Positions 1 through 6,800 of a stretch of 7,222 nt of DNA are shown piece after piece. Below the pieces are notes generated by a model. It saw only the letters and a list, made by a program, of their open reading frames with translations, was not told the DNA's origin and ran no database searches. The position numbers were made by a program, and so were the translations under genes. The stretch comes from Planctomycetaceae bacterium (GTDB lineage Bacteria > Planctomycetota > Planctomycetia > Isosphaerales > Isosphaeraceae). Numbering within the stretch: position 1 is the first letter of the stretch; each line of letters starts with the position of its first letter. Where the stretch lies: positions 1-7,222 of the forward strand of contig JAFANO010000730.1 in the NCBI GenBank assembly GCA_019232645.1, given 5' to 3'.

Positions 1-1038
1 GTGATCGCCGGCTGCCTGTTCGGGTCCCTGGCCAACGCCCCCGCCCTGGCGCAGCCGGAGCACCGGGCCAAGGCACCGGCATCGATCGAGCAGATCGACC
101 GCGAGTTCGAGAGCGGCCTGGCCGCGCTGGAGCGGCAGCGCCTGGAACGGTTGGCCGCCCTGGTGGCCGCGCAAGCCGGTCCCGAGGCGAACGCCGCTTA
201 CGAGGCATATTTCCAGCGCGCCCTGGCCGCCCGGCTCTACCGCGACGCGGAGCCGATCGCAGAACGGATCCTGCGCCAGGGCCAGTCCGCGTCCCCGCAG
301 GTTGTCTACCTCGCCGAGGCCGTCGACATCCTGGCCAAGGTCGAGCGCGGCGACTTTCGCCCGGCGGTCGAGAGTCTCAAGGCGGCCCTCCAAGCCGGCA
401 AGGCCGAAGGCCGGCCGGCCGCGCCCGCCCTGCCGGTGGCCACCCGACTGGACCTGCTCGAGCTGGTCTTCCAAAAATTGGTCGAGCACGATCAATTCGC
501 GCTCGCCCGCGAGGCGCTCGAGGTGGTCGGCCGGAACGCCGAGCAGCCGGCCGTCCGCGACTATGCCACCGCTCGGCTGCGGCGGCTGGACCGGATCGGC
601 AAGCCCGCGCCGGGCCTCGCGGGCACCGACCTCGATGGCAAGACGGTCCGTCTGGGCGATTTGCGGGGTCAGGTCGTGCTGCTCATCTTCTGGGCGAGCT
701 GGTGCATGCCGAACGCCCAGGAGGTCGAGCAGTTCGAGCGTGTCTACGCATCCCACCGCGATCGTGGCCTGCGGGTGCTCGGGATCAACCTGGACACCGC
801 CCAAGACGGTGGCCAGCCAGTCGAGACGGTCCTGCCCAATATCCGCCGCTTCGTCCTCGATCACAACATCCCCTGGCCGACGCTGATCAATGGCGACGGC
901 GCGCGCGATTACGCCAAGGCCTACGGCATCACCGACATCCCGGCCAACGTCCTGATCGGCCGCGACGGCACAGTGATCGGCCTGGATCTGGATCGCTCGA
1001 ACCTCCGCCGCGAGGTCGAGCAGGCCCTCGGCGGCTGA
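1..1038 (+). CDS. TlpA-like thioredoxin-fold protein with a CxxN active site, secreted; 5' end uncertain
   Basis: The C-terminal part (about residues 197-345) is a TlpA/AhpC-type redoxin domain. It begins with an IGKPAPGL-type strand, then a DLDGKTVRLGDLRGQVVLLIFWASWC segment, and later the TDIPANVLI cis-proline loop (Pro314) and a GxDGTVIG turn. The active site is W234-C235-M236-P237-N238, so the second cysteine of the usual CxxC is Asn. The only other cysteine is Cys5, in the leader. Dithiol oxidoreduction is therefore unlikely; a one-cysteine, peroxiredoxin-like or purely structural role is possible. Residues about 28-195 are helical, Ala/Glu/Arg-rich and perhaps TPR-like. The N-terminus looks like the end of a signal peptide (hydrophobic run, then ALA before QPEH), which points to periplasmic export. 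The GTG at base 1 may not be the real start, because the frame touches the window edge and a fuller signal peptide could lie upstream. The stop is TGA at 1036-1038. Fold assignment is firm; substrate is unknown. Confidence 0.85.
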   Translation: MIAGCLFGSLANAPALAQPEHRAKAPASIEQIDREFESGLAALERQRLERLAALVAAQAGPEANAAYEAYFQRALAARLYRDAEPIAERILRQGQSASPQVVYLAEAVDILAKVERGDFRPAVESLKAALQAGKAEGRPAAPALPVATRLDLLELVFQKLVEHDQFALAREALEVVGRNAEQPAVRDYATARLRRLDRIGKPAPGLAGTDLDGKTVRLGDLRGQVVLLIFWASWCMPNAQEVEQFERVYASHRDRGLRVLGINLDTAQDGGQPVETVLPNIRRFVLDHNIPWPTLINGDGARDYAKAYGITDIPANVLIGRDGTVIGLDLDRSNLRREVEQALGG

Positions 1039-1052
1039 GGGCGGCTCGCTCC

Positions 1053-1775
1053 CTACGACCGAGGGGGGTCGGCGGCCTGGGCCAGGGTCTCGTAGAGCGA
1101 CAGCAGGAACCAATGAAAGCTGTCGGCGATGTGCGCGGTCGCGTGCGCCCGCACGAACTGGAGGGCGGGCCGGCCGTACTCGAGCAGGGCGTCGCGGGCC
1201 GTGGCCACGGTGGTGAGCTGGGCCCGGCCCTGCGCCCGCTGCTCGCGGAGCACCGCGAGGCTGGCCCGGTCGGCCGTGGCCCGCTTGGCGCCGAGATCGC
1301 CTCCGACCGGGGCATCGGCGGGCCAGACCAATTCGTCGCTCGGGCTGAAGAAGCTGCCCAGGGGCAGGCTGGGCACAGCCTGGGTTGGGCGGGCGGCGGG
1401 CGGTGCGGGCGACGCAGCGGAGGAGGACCGACTCGACCCGGGCTGGGATCGCGACGATCGCCGGGCCACGCGATCCTCCAGCGCTCGGCGTGTCTCGATA
1501 TCGTACCGCTCGAAGAACTCGGGATCGCGGCCCCGGTAGCGGGTCGTTGACTGCGGAGCCCGCAGACTGGAAGGCCGCTGGATATTCTGCGCATTGATCA
1601 GAGCCCGCTCGTTGACGAAGGTCGTGGCCGGGCTCGGCTGGAAGCCATACGGCCCCCAGCCCCAGCCCCAGCCCCACTGCGCCTGTGCGCGGCCCGATGC
1701 GCACGCCAGCACGAGCCCGGCGAGCACCGCCGCCAGCGAATTGAATCCCATACGCCGTGCCGCAATGCGAACCAT
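1053..1775 (-). CDS. Secreted protein of unknown function with a WG-repeat N-terminus
   Basis: This 240-residue protein is not one I recognise. The ATG at 1775 is preferred because GGAGAG lies 5 nt upstream; the frame can extend to a TTG at 1793, but that would place the ribosome-binding site inside the gene. Residues 1-32 form a signal peptide: basic start (VRIAARR), hydrophobic core (LAAVLAGLVLACA) and an AQA|QW cleavage site. The mature protein opens with WGWGWGWGPYG, then a region with VNERALINAQNIQRPSS and a charged RYRGRDPEFFERYDIETRRALEDRVARR segment (about 79-106). A Ser/Pro/Ala-rich low-complexity linker follows (about 107-135), then a probably helical C-terminal half ending HIADSFHWFLLSLYETLAQAADPPRS. 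There is no catalytic motif. It converges on the upstream redoxin gene with 14 bp between stops. Planctomycetes encode many such exported proteins; a cell-envelope role is only a guess. Confidence 0.75.
   Translation of the reverse strand: MVRIAARRMGFNSLAAVLAGLVLACASGRAQAQWGWGWGWGPYGFQPSPATTFVNERALINAQNIQRPSSLRAPQSTTRYRGRDPEFFERYDIETRRALEDRVARRSSRSQPGSSRSSSAASPAPPAARPTQAVPSLPLGSFFSPSDELVWPADAPVGGDLGAKRATADRASLAVLREQRAQGRAQLTTVATARDALLEYGRPALQFVRAHATAHIADSFHWFLLSLYETLAQAADPPRS
1654..1677. repeat. Tandem hexamer, four copies of CCCCAG (last copy CCCCAC)
   Basis: Four head-to-tail 6-bp units, the last with one mismatch, lie inside the secreted-protein gene and encode its alternating Trp-Gly stretch on the minus strand. 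Because the unit is two codons, slippage would add or remove one Trp-Gly pair without shifting the frame. Confidence 0.8.
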
Positions 1776-1780
1776 GATGG

Positions 1781-1786
1781 CTCTCC
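1781..1786 (-). promoter_or_regulatory. Ribosome-binding site deciding the start of the secreted-protein gene
   Basis: On the minus strand GGAGAG sits 5 nt before the ATG at 1775. It supports that codon over the upstream in-frame TTG at 1793 and over a downstream ATG at 1751. Confidence 0.65.
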
Positions 1787-1850
1787 GAACCAAGCCCGTG
1801 ACCTCGGGTAAACCGACTCACGGCAGGGTGGGTCATCGATACTGGTCATG

Positions 1851-1879
1851 ATCATAGTTCGCCCGCGGCGCGGCCACAA
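1851..1879 (-). promoter_or_regulatory. Possible promoter for the secreted-protein gene
   Basis: On the minus strand TTGTGG (1874-1879) and TATGAT (1851-1856) are separated by 17 nt. The -10 matches the sigma-70 consensus at five of six bases; the -35 matches only at its TTG. The -10 ends 75 nt before the ATG at 1775. Planctomycete promoters are poorly characterised, so this is a weak call. Confidence 0.25.
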
Positions 1880-1910
1880 CAGCCCGTCCAATTCGGTTCG
1901 GGCCCTGGCC

Positions 1911-2060
1911 CGTATATTTTCAATTAGCCCTATTCCTGTGTCACAAATCCCGTAGAACCAAAGAATTGCTGAGAGAATTACATAAACTATTCAAATGATG
2001 TATTAAACAAAACTAATCACTGAAATTGATTGCATTGAAAAATGAGTTAACCGAAAGTTT
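1911..2060. other. AT-rich non-coding stretch
   Basis: Composition drops abruptly from the GC-rich surroundings: bases 1971-2060 hold only 23 G/C out of 90. Stops occur in all frames and I see no gene, RNA or clear repeat. It ends exactly where the left arm of the fold-back element begins (2062). It may be an acquired segment, a regulatory or nucleoid-protein-binding region, or the debris of an insertion. Its nature is unknown; only the composition shift is certain. Confidence 0.6.
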
Positions 2061-2061
2061 A

Positions 2062-2199
2062 CCCTGGCCCAACAATGATGACAGGTAGCGAACTCCCGTC
2101 CACGGCCGATCGGCCGGAGTCTGGGCAGGATGGGGACCCCTGTGAAAGGGAAACCCGCCAGCAGCCGAATTCGCCACTGGTGTCATTGTTGGGCCAGGG
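2062..2199. repeat. Fold-back element with imperfect inverted arms
   Basis: The left arm (2062-2083) contains CCCTGGCCCAACAATGATGACA-type sequence. The right arm (2181-2199) is its reverse complement apart from a missing 3-bp TGA unit: 19 pairs with one 3-nt bulge. The arms enclose 97 bp that carry a 14-bp palindrome. The right arm coincides with the last codons and stop of the minus-strand transposase-like frame (Leu-Ala-Gln-Gln-stop). It could be a MITE-like element, a deletion derivative of an insertion sequence, or a structured RNA or terminator. I see no clear target-site duplication. Confidence 0.7.
2103..2116. repeat. 14-bp perfect palindrome CGGCCGATCGGCCG
   Basis: The site is fully self-complementary with no spacer and sits in the left part of the fold-back element. 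It could be a binding site for a dimeric protein or just part of the element's secondary structure. Self-complementarity is directly visible; function is unknown. Confidence 0.5.
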
Positions 2200-2371
2200 C
2201 CTTGTAGGCGAGGATGCGGGTCCGGCGGTTGTGGGGGGCCTTGCGCCGCCCGAGCTTGCCGCAGCTCGGGCAGGTGGCTTTGCGGGGGCGCAGTGGACGG
2301 GTATGGTATGAACGTGGGTGTCTCGTGTCTCCATGACCTGCGTGCTCCTGTGGGACGGGTATAGCACACAC
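2183..2371 (-). pseudogene. Transposase-like remnant with a zinc knuckle, truncated
   Basis: A minus-strand frame opening at GTG 2371 ends in YHTRPLRPRKATCPSCGKLG followed by RRKAPHNRRTRILAYKALAQQ and a stop. From about residue 20 on, third positions are strongly G/C as in real genes of this window. The basic segment with CPSC (Cys34, Cys37) followed by His/Arg-rich sequence and AYKAL resembles the N-terminal zinc-binding region of ISL3-type transposases, by recall and not by search. Only one Cys pair is present, and the frame ends where a transposase would continue for hundreds of residues, so it can only be a 5' remnant. The first ~20 residues look non-native. Its stop lies in the right arm of the fold-back element. 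It could instead be an unrelated small zinc-binding protein. Confidence 0.4.
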
Positions 2372-2383
2372 AGAAGCACGTAG

Positions 2384-2527
2384 GCTTTATCTCGCCACGT
2401 CAAGAGCCCTGATGACGTCCCGATCCCTGTCGGGTTCGTCGAGGAGTCTCAGATAACCCGAGCAGCGCGGTTGCTTGCTCTGGTCCGTCGGGTTCGGAAG
2501 GCCATGCACGTGGACGAAAAGAAATAA
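2384..2527 (+). pseudogene. 3' tail of a gene that lost its 5' part, formerly first in the efflux operon
   Basis: After an in-frame TAG at 2381-2383 the frame is open to TAA at 2525-2527. From 2396 it reads HVKSPDDVPIPVGFVEES then QITRAARLLALVRRVRKAM and HVDEKK, which looks like a protein C-terminus with a basic amphipathic helix. There is no usable early start codon or ribosome-binding site. The TAA shares its last A with the ATG of the membrane-fusion gene (TAATG), a spacing typical of translationally coupled operon genes. Regulators of the TetR or MarR type often sit first in such operons, so a regulator is a reasonable guess, but the tail alone does not identify a family. The missing 5' part is replaced by the transposase-like remnant. 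It might instead be chance non-coding sequence. Confidence 0.45.
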
Positions 2528-3822
2528 TGAAAAGCAACAGTTACGATCGCAAGAGCCTCGGTCGGGCCGTGCTATTCGCCGTGTCAATCATCCTTCTCGC
2601 CGCAGGGTGCTCGCCGCACGAGTCGACCCGTCCCGATGTGGTCCGTCCCGTCAAAACGATGGTCGTGGCCGCCGGGGAAGAACCTCACATGCGTTCCTTC
2701 CCCGGAAAGGTTGAGGCCTCGAAAAAGGTCGAGCTTGCATTCCGGGTGCCCGGTTTGCTCGTCAAATTGCCGGTCAGGGAAGGGCAGAGCATCGCCAAGG
2801 GCGAGGTGATCGCCCAACTGAGGCAGGATGAGTTCCAGGCCCGGCTGAAGGCCCTGCAAGGCCAACTCGACCAGGCCCGGGCGGCCCTCAGGGCCCTGCG
2901 GTCGGGCGAACGACCCGAGCAGAGGCTGCGGCTGGAAGCGCAGGTGCGGGCGGCCGAGGCGAAGCTCGCCAACGCCCGGACGGAATTCAATCGCAACGCG
3001 CGGCTGCTCCGGTCCCGTGCCGCCTCGCGCGAGGAGTTCGAGCTCAGCGAAACCGCCTACCGCGTTGCCCAAGAGGAATACACGGCTGCCCGCCAGATGC
3101 TCGAAAAGGGGATGATCGCCCGCGAGGAGGACATTCAGGCCAAGGAGGCCGAGGTCCGCGGGCTCGAAGGCCGGGTGGTCGAAGCGAACATCCAGTTGGA
3201 GGATTGCACGCTCCGCGCCCCCTACGACGGCGTCATTGCCCAGCGGTTCGTCGAGCAGAACCAGAACGTCATGGCGAAGCAACCGGTCGTCAAGTTCCAG
3301 GACGTGGACGAGATTGACGTCGCCGTGGACGTGCCCGAGTCGGTCATGGCCGCCGACGTCCGCTCGGCGGACATTGTACAGCTGGTCGCGGAGTTCAACG
3401 TTGCGCCCGGACTGCAGTTCCCGGTCCATATCAAAGAGGTCGCGCAGTCGGCGGACCCGACCACGCAGACATTCCGGGTGCGCGTCGCCATGAAGGCCCC
3501 GACGGGCGTGAATTTGCTGCCCGGCATGACGGCCACGGTCACCCTCACCTCCCGCCGCGCCAGTATCCTCGGCAGCCCGATCCTTGTGCCGATCTCTGCC
3601 GTTTTCAAGGACGCCACGGGGGAGCAGGTGGCGTGGGTCATTGACTCGGATCAAAGCGTCAGGCGCCACCCGGTGAAGGTCGGCGCGGCTACGGGAGGCC
3701 AGGTCGAAATCGTTGACGGGCTGCAACCGGGCGACCGCATCGCCGTGGCGGGGGTGACGTTCCTGCGCGAAGGGATGAAGGTGAGGGATCTGGGCGACGC
3801 ACTCGGAGGCGGCCAGCTATGA
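2527..3822 (+). CDS. RND efflux periplasmic adaptor (membrane-fusion) lipoprotein, HlyD/AcrA family
   Basis: This 431-residue protein is the adaptor of a tripartite efflux pump, bridging the inner-membrane RND transporter to an outer-membrane channel. Residues 1-28 are a lipoprotein signal: basic start, hydrophobic AVLFAVSIILLAAG, and the acylated Cys28. The first lipoyl half lies at about 62-99 (ASKKVELAFRVPGLLVKLPV then REGQSIAKGEVIAQL). A long helical hairpin follows (about 100-226), with the tip motif RxxxLxxxxxxS at Arg156, Leu160 and Ser167, known in AcrA/MacA-type adaptors for contact with TolC. The second lipoyl half is LRAPYDGVIAQRFVEQNQNV (229-248). The beta-barrel domain includes DPTTQTFRVRVAM (310-322) and LPGMTATVTL (331-340). 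The membrane-proximal domain runs from about 351 to 425 (VPISAVF, GLQPGDRIAVAG). Length is slightly above the usual 370-400. The start shares one base with an upstream stop (TAATG) and has only a weak Shine-Dalgarno, so it was probably coupled to a gene now truncated. Substrate is not predictable. Confidence 0.95.
   Translation: MKSNSYDRKSLGRAVLFAVSIILLAAGCSPHESTRPDVVRPVKTMVVAAGEEPHMRSFPGKVEASKKVELAFRVPGLLVKLPVREGQSIAKGEVIAQLRQDEFQARLKALQGQLDQARAALRALRSGERPEQRLRLEAQVRAAEAKLANARTEFNRNARLLRSRAASREEFELSETAYRVAQEEYTAARQMLEKGMIAREEDIQAKEAEVRGLEGRVVEANIQLEDCTLRAPYDGVIAQRFVEQNQNVMAKQPVVKFQDVDEIDVAVDVPESVMAADVRSADIVQLVAEFNVAPGLQFPVHIKEVAQSADPTTQTFRVRVAMKAPTGVNLLPGMTATVTLTSRRASILGSPILVPISAVFKDATGEQVAWVIDSDQSVRRHPVKVGAATGGQVEIVDGLQPGDRIAVAGVTFLREGMKVRDLGDALGGGQL
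3805..3809 (+). promoter_or_regulatory. Ribosome-binding site of the RND transporter gene
   Basis: GGAGG lies 9 nt before the ATG at 3819, inside the last codons of the adaptor gene. It supports this start together with the ATGA overlap, and suggests the pump can be initiated independently as well as by coupling. Confidence 0.75.
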
Positions 3823-6800
3823 ACCCCGGCGAACTCTCTGTCCGCAATGACCGTGTCGTTTTCGTGGCGATGCTCATCGTCCTCGTCGGCGGGCTCGTGG
3901 CATATCAAAAGATGGGTCGGCTCGAGGACCCGGAGTTCACCATCAAGGAAGCGCTGATCATCACGCCATACCCCGGGGCCAGCGCCGAAGAGGTCGCGAA
4001 GGAGGTCAGCAACCCGATCGAAAGCGCCGTTCAGCAGCTCGACCAGCTCAGGCGCGTCGATTCGGAGTCCTCGCGCGGGATGTCCGTGGTCACCGCCGTC
4101 ATCCAGGACCGGTTCCACAAGGACACGATCCCCCAGGTCTGGGACGAGCTCCGTCGCAAGATCGCCGACGTCCAGCCGCAGCTGCCGCCCTCGGTACGCG
4201 GCAAGTCGATGGTGATCGATGATTTCGGCGACGTCTACGGCATCTTCCTGGCCATTACCGGTGAAGGCTACTCGTTCCCCGAACTGCGCCGCTACGCCGA
4301 GTTCCTGCGCCGCGAGCTGCAGTTGGTGCGGAACGTCAAGAAGGTCGAACTCTTCGGCGCCCAGCAGGAAGTGGTCTTCCTCGAAATCTCGCGGCAACGG
4401 CTGGCGCAGCTCGGCATCAACGAGGAGCAAATCTACAGCCACCTCCAGGCGCGGAACGTCGCCGCCGACGGCGGCCGCGTGCGCGTCGGAGATCGGCACA
4501 TCGCGCTCGATCCGCAAGGCGGTTTCCGCTCGGCCGACGACATGCTCGAGCTGGTGATCGGATCGGACCGGACGGGCCGCCAGCTCTTCCTCAGGGACGT
4601 CGCCTCGCTGGAGCGCGGCGATCAGGACCCGCCGCGCCGTTTGCTCCGGTACGACGGCAAGCCTGCCATCGGCCTGGGGATCTCCACGGTGCAGGGCGGC
4701 AACGTCGTGAAGATGGGCGAAGGCGTACGACGAAAGCTCGGGGAGCTCAAGCCCTACCAGCCGATCGGCATCGAGATCGGCGAGATCAACTTCCAGCCCG
4801 AGGCGGTCACCTTGGCCACCAACGACTTCATCTTCAATCTGGCCAAGGCGGTCACCATCGTCTTCGCGGTGCTCCTGTTCGCGATGGGCCGCAAGACCGG
4901 GCTGATTATCGGCATGGTGTTGTTCCTCACGATCATGGCGACATTCCTCATCATGTACATCAAGGGCGACCTCCTGATGGAGCGCATCTCCTTGGGCGCG
5001 CTCATCATCGCGCTGTGTATGCTCACGGACAATGCGATCATCGTCATCGAGGGGATCAAGGTCGGTATCGAGTCCGGCGAGGACAGGCTCCGGGTGGTCC
5101 GCGAGGTGGTCGCGCAGAACCAGTGGCCGCTCTTCGGAGCGACAGCCATCGGTATTATCGCCTTCGCCGCGATCGGCCTGTCGGAGGATCGGACCGGCGA
5201 ATACTGCAACTCACTGTTCCGGGTCATCCTGATCTCCCTGAGTCTGAGCTGGGTGTCGTCGATCACCGTCACTCCGCTCCTGAGTTATCTGTTTTTCAAA
5301 CCGGTCGCCGGTGGGCCATCCGGAAGCAGCGACCCGTATGGGGGCCTGGTCTTCCGGGTCTATCGTAACTTCTTGGCTCGAGCACTCCGCTTCCGCTGGG
5401 CGGTGGTGGCTCTGTCGATCGGGCTATTCGCCCTGGCGCTGTATGGCTTCACCAAGGTCGATCAGAGCTTTTTCCCGCCCGCGACCCGGCCGCAATTCAT
5501 GGTGGATACGTTTCTACCCGCCGGCACCCACATCCGCGACTCGGAGGCGTTCGCCGGCGCCGTCCAGCGGTACATCCGGGCCCAGCCCGGCGTCACCCAT
5601 GTCACGTCGTTCATCGGCGGCGGCGGCCTGCGCTTCCTGCTCGTCTACAGTCCGGAAAAGGAGAATCGAGCCTTCGTGCAGTTCCTCGTCGATGTCGATG
5701 ACTGGAGGAAGATCGACGGGTTGATTGCCGACATCCAGAGATATCTGGACGAGAAGCATCCGAACGCCAACTCCGTTGCGAAGAAGTTCCTCCTGGGCCC
5801 AGGCCAGGGCGGGCGCGTCCAGGCGCGGTTCCGAGGTCCCGATCCCGCGAAGCTGCGCGAACTCGCCGATCAAGCGAAGAGAGTTCTCGAAGACGATGGC
5901 GGAGCTGTCGCCGTGCGCAGCGACTGGCGCGAGCCTGAAAAGGTCATCCGCCCCGACCTGCTCGAACTCCAGGCACGCCGCAACGGCATCACGCGCGTTG
6001 AGGTGGCCCAGGCCCTGGAAAGCAGCTTCGAAGGACGCGTGGTCGGCTTCTACCGCGAGCCGGGCAGCGCCGGCACGGGAGTCTACCCGCAGGAGACGCG
6101 GCTGCTGCCGATCGTCACGCGTCCGCCCCTGGCCGAGCGCGACGACGTACGCGTGATCAACAGCTTGCAGATCCGGAGCCCGGTCGCCGCGCGGATGATC
6201 CCCATGAATCAGGTCACTTCCGGCGCCAAGATCGTCTGGGAAGACCCGATCGTGATGCGTCGCGATCGCTTCCCGACCCTCACCGTCCACGCCGACCCGC
6301 GGTCCGGTCTGCCCAGCCAGCTGTTCAACCGTGTGCGGCCGAAGATCGAGCGGATCGAGTTACCCCCGGGCTATTCGCTCGAATGGGGGGGCGAGGATGA
6401 GGATTCCCGAGACGCCCGCGCCGCCCTGGCCAGACCCCTCCCCTCCGTGCTGGTACTCATGATGTTCATCGTCGTGTGTTTGTTCAATTCGATCCGCGCC
6501 ACGCTCCTGATGTGGCTGATCATGCCGCTCGCGATCATCGGCGTGACGGCGGGACTGCTGCTGACCGGCATACCGTTCGGGTTCATGGCCCTCTTGGGAG
6601 TGCTCAGCCTGGGCGGCGAGCTGATCAAGAACCAGATCGTCGTCCTGAGCAAGATCCTCACCGAGATCGACAAGGGGAAGGCACCCTACCAGGCGATCCT
6701 GGACGGGGGCGTGAGCAAGATGCGGCCGGTGTGCATGGTGGTGTTGACCACCGTCCTCGGGTCGATCCCGCTGTTGACGGACCCGTTCTTCGGGGCGATG

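Noticed and set aside
702..1550. Plus-strand frame spanning the end of the redoxin gene and the opposite strand of the secreted-protein gene
   Set aside because: It is Arg/Gly/Pro-rich, lacks motifs, and crosses two better-supported genes.
1598..1891. Minus-strand frame overlapping the start of the secreted-protein gene
   Set aside because: It conflicts with the frame that has a signal peptide and ribosome-binding site; it lacks any feature of its own.
2084..2096. GGTAGCGAA resembling a conserved 23S rRNA segment
   Set aside because: Only about nine bases agree and the flanks do not; no rRNA or intron structure is present.
2248..2271. Hairpin with a 9-bp perfect stem (GCCCGAGCT/AGCTCGGGC) and 6-nt loop
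   Set aside because: It lies in the codons for CPSCGKLG of the transposase-like frame and has no T-run, so it is not called as a terminator.
2584..3726. Long minus-strand open frame opposite the adaptor gene, and similar antisense frames opposite the pump (3651-4517, 4754-5272, 5514-6290)
   Set aside because: The plus-strand products match well-known families over their full length; the antisense translations are low-complexity and typical of shadow frames in GC-rich genes.
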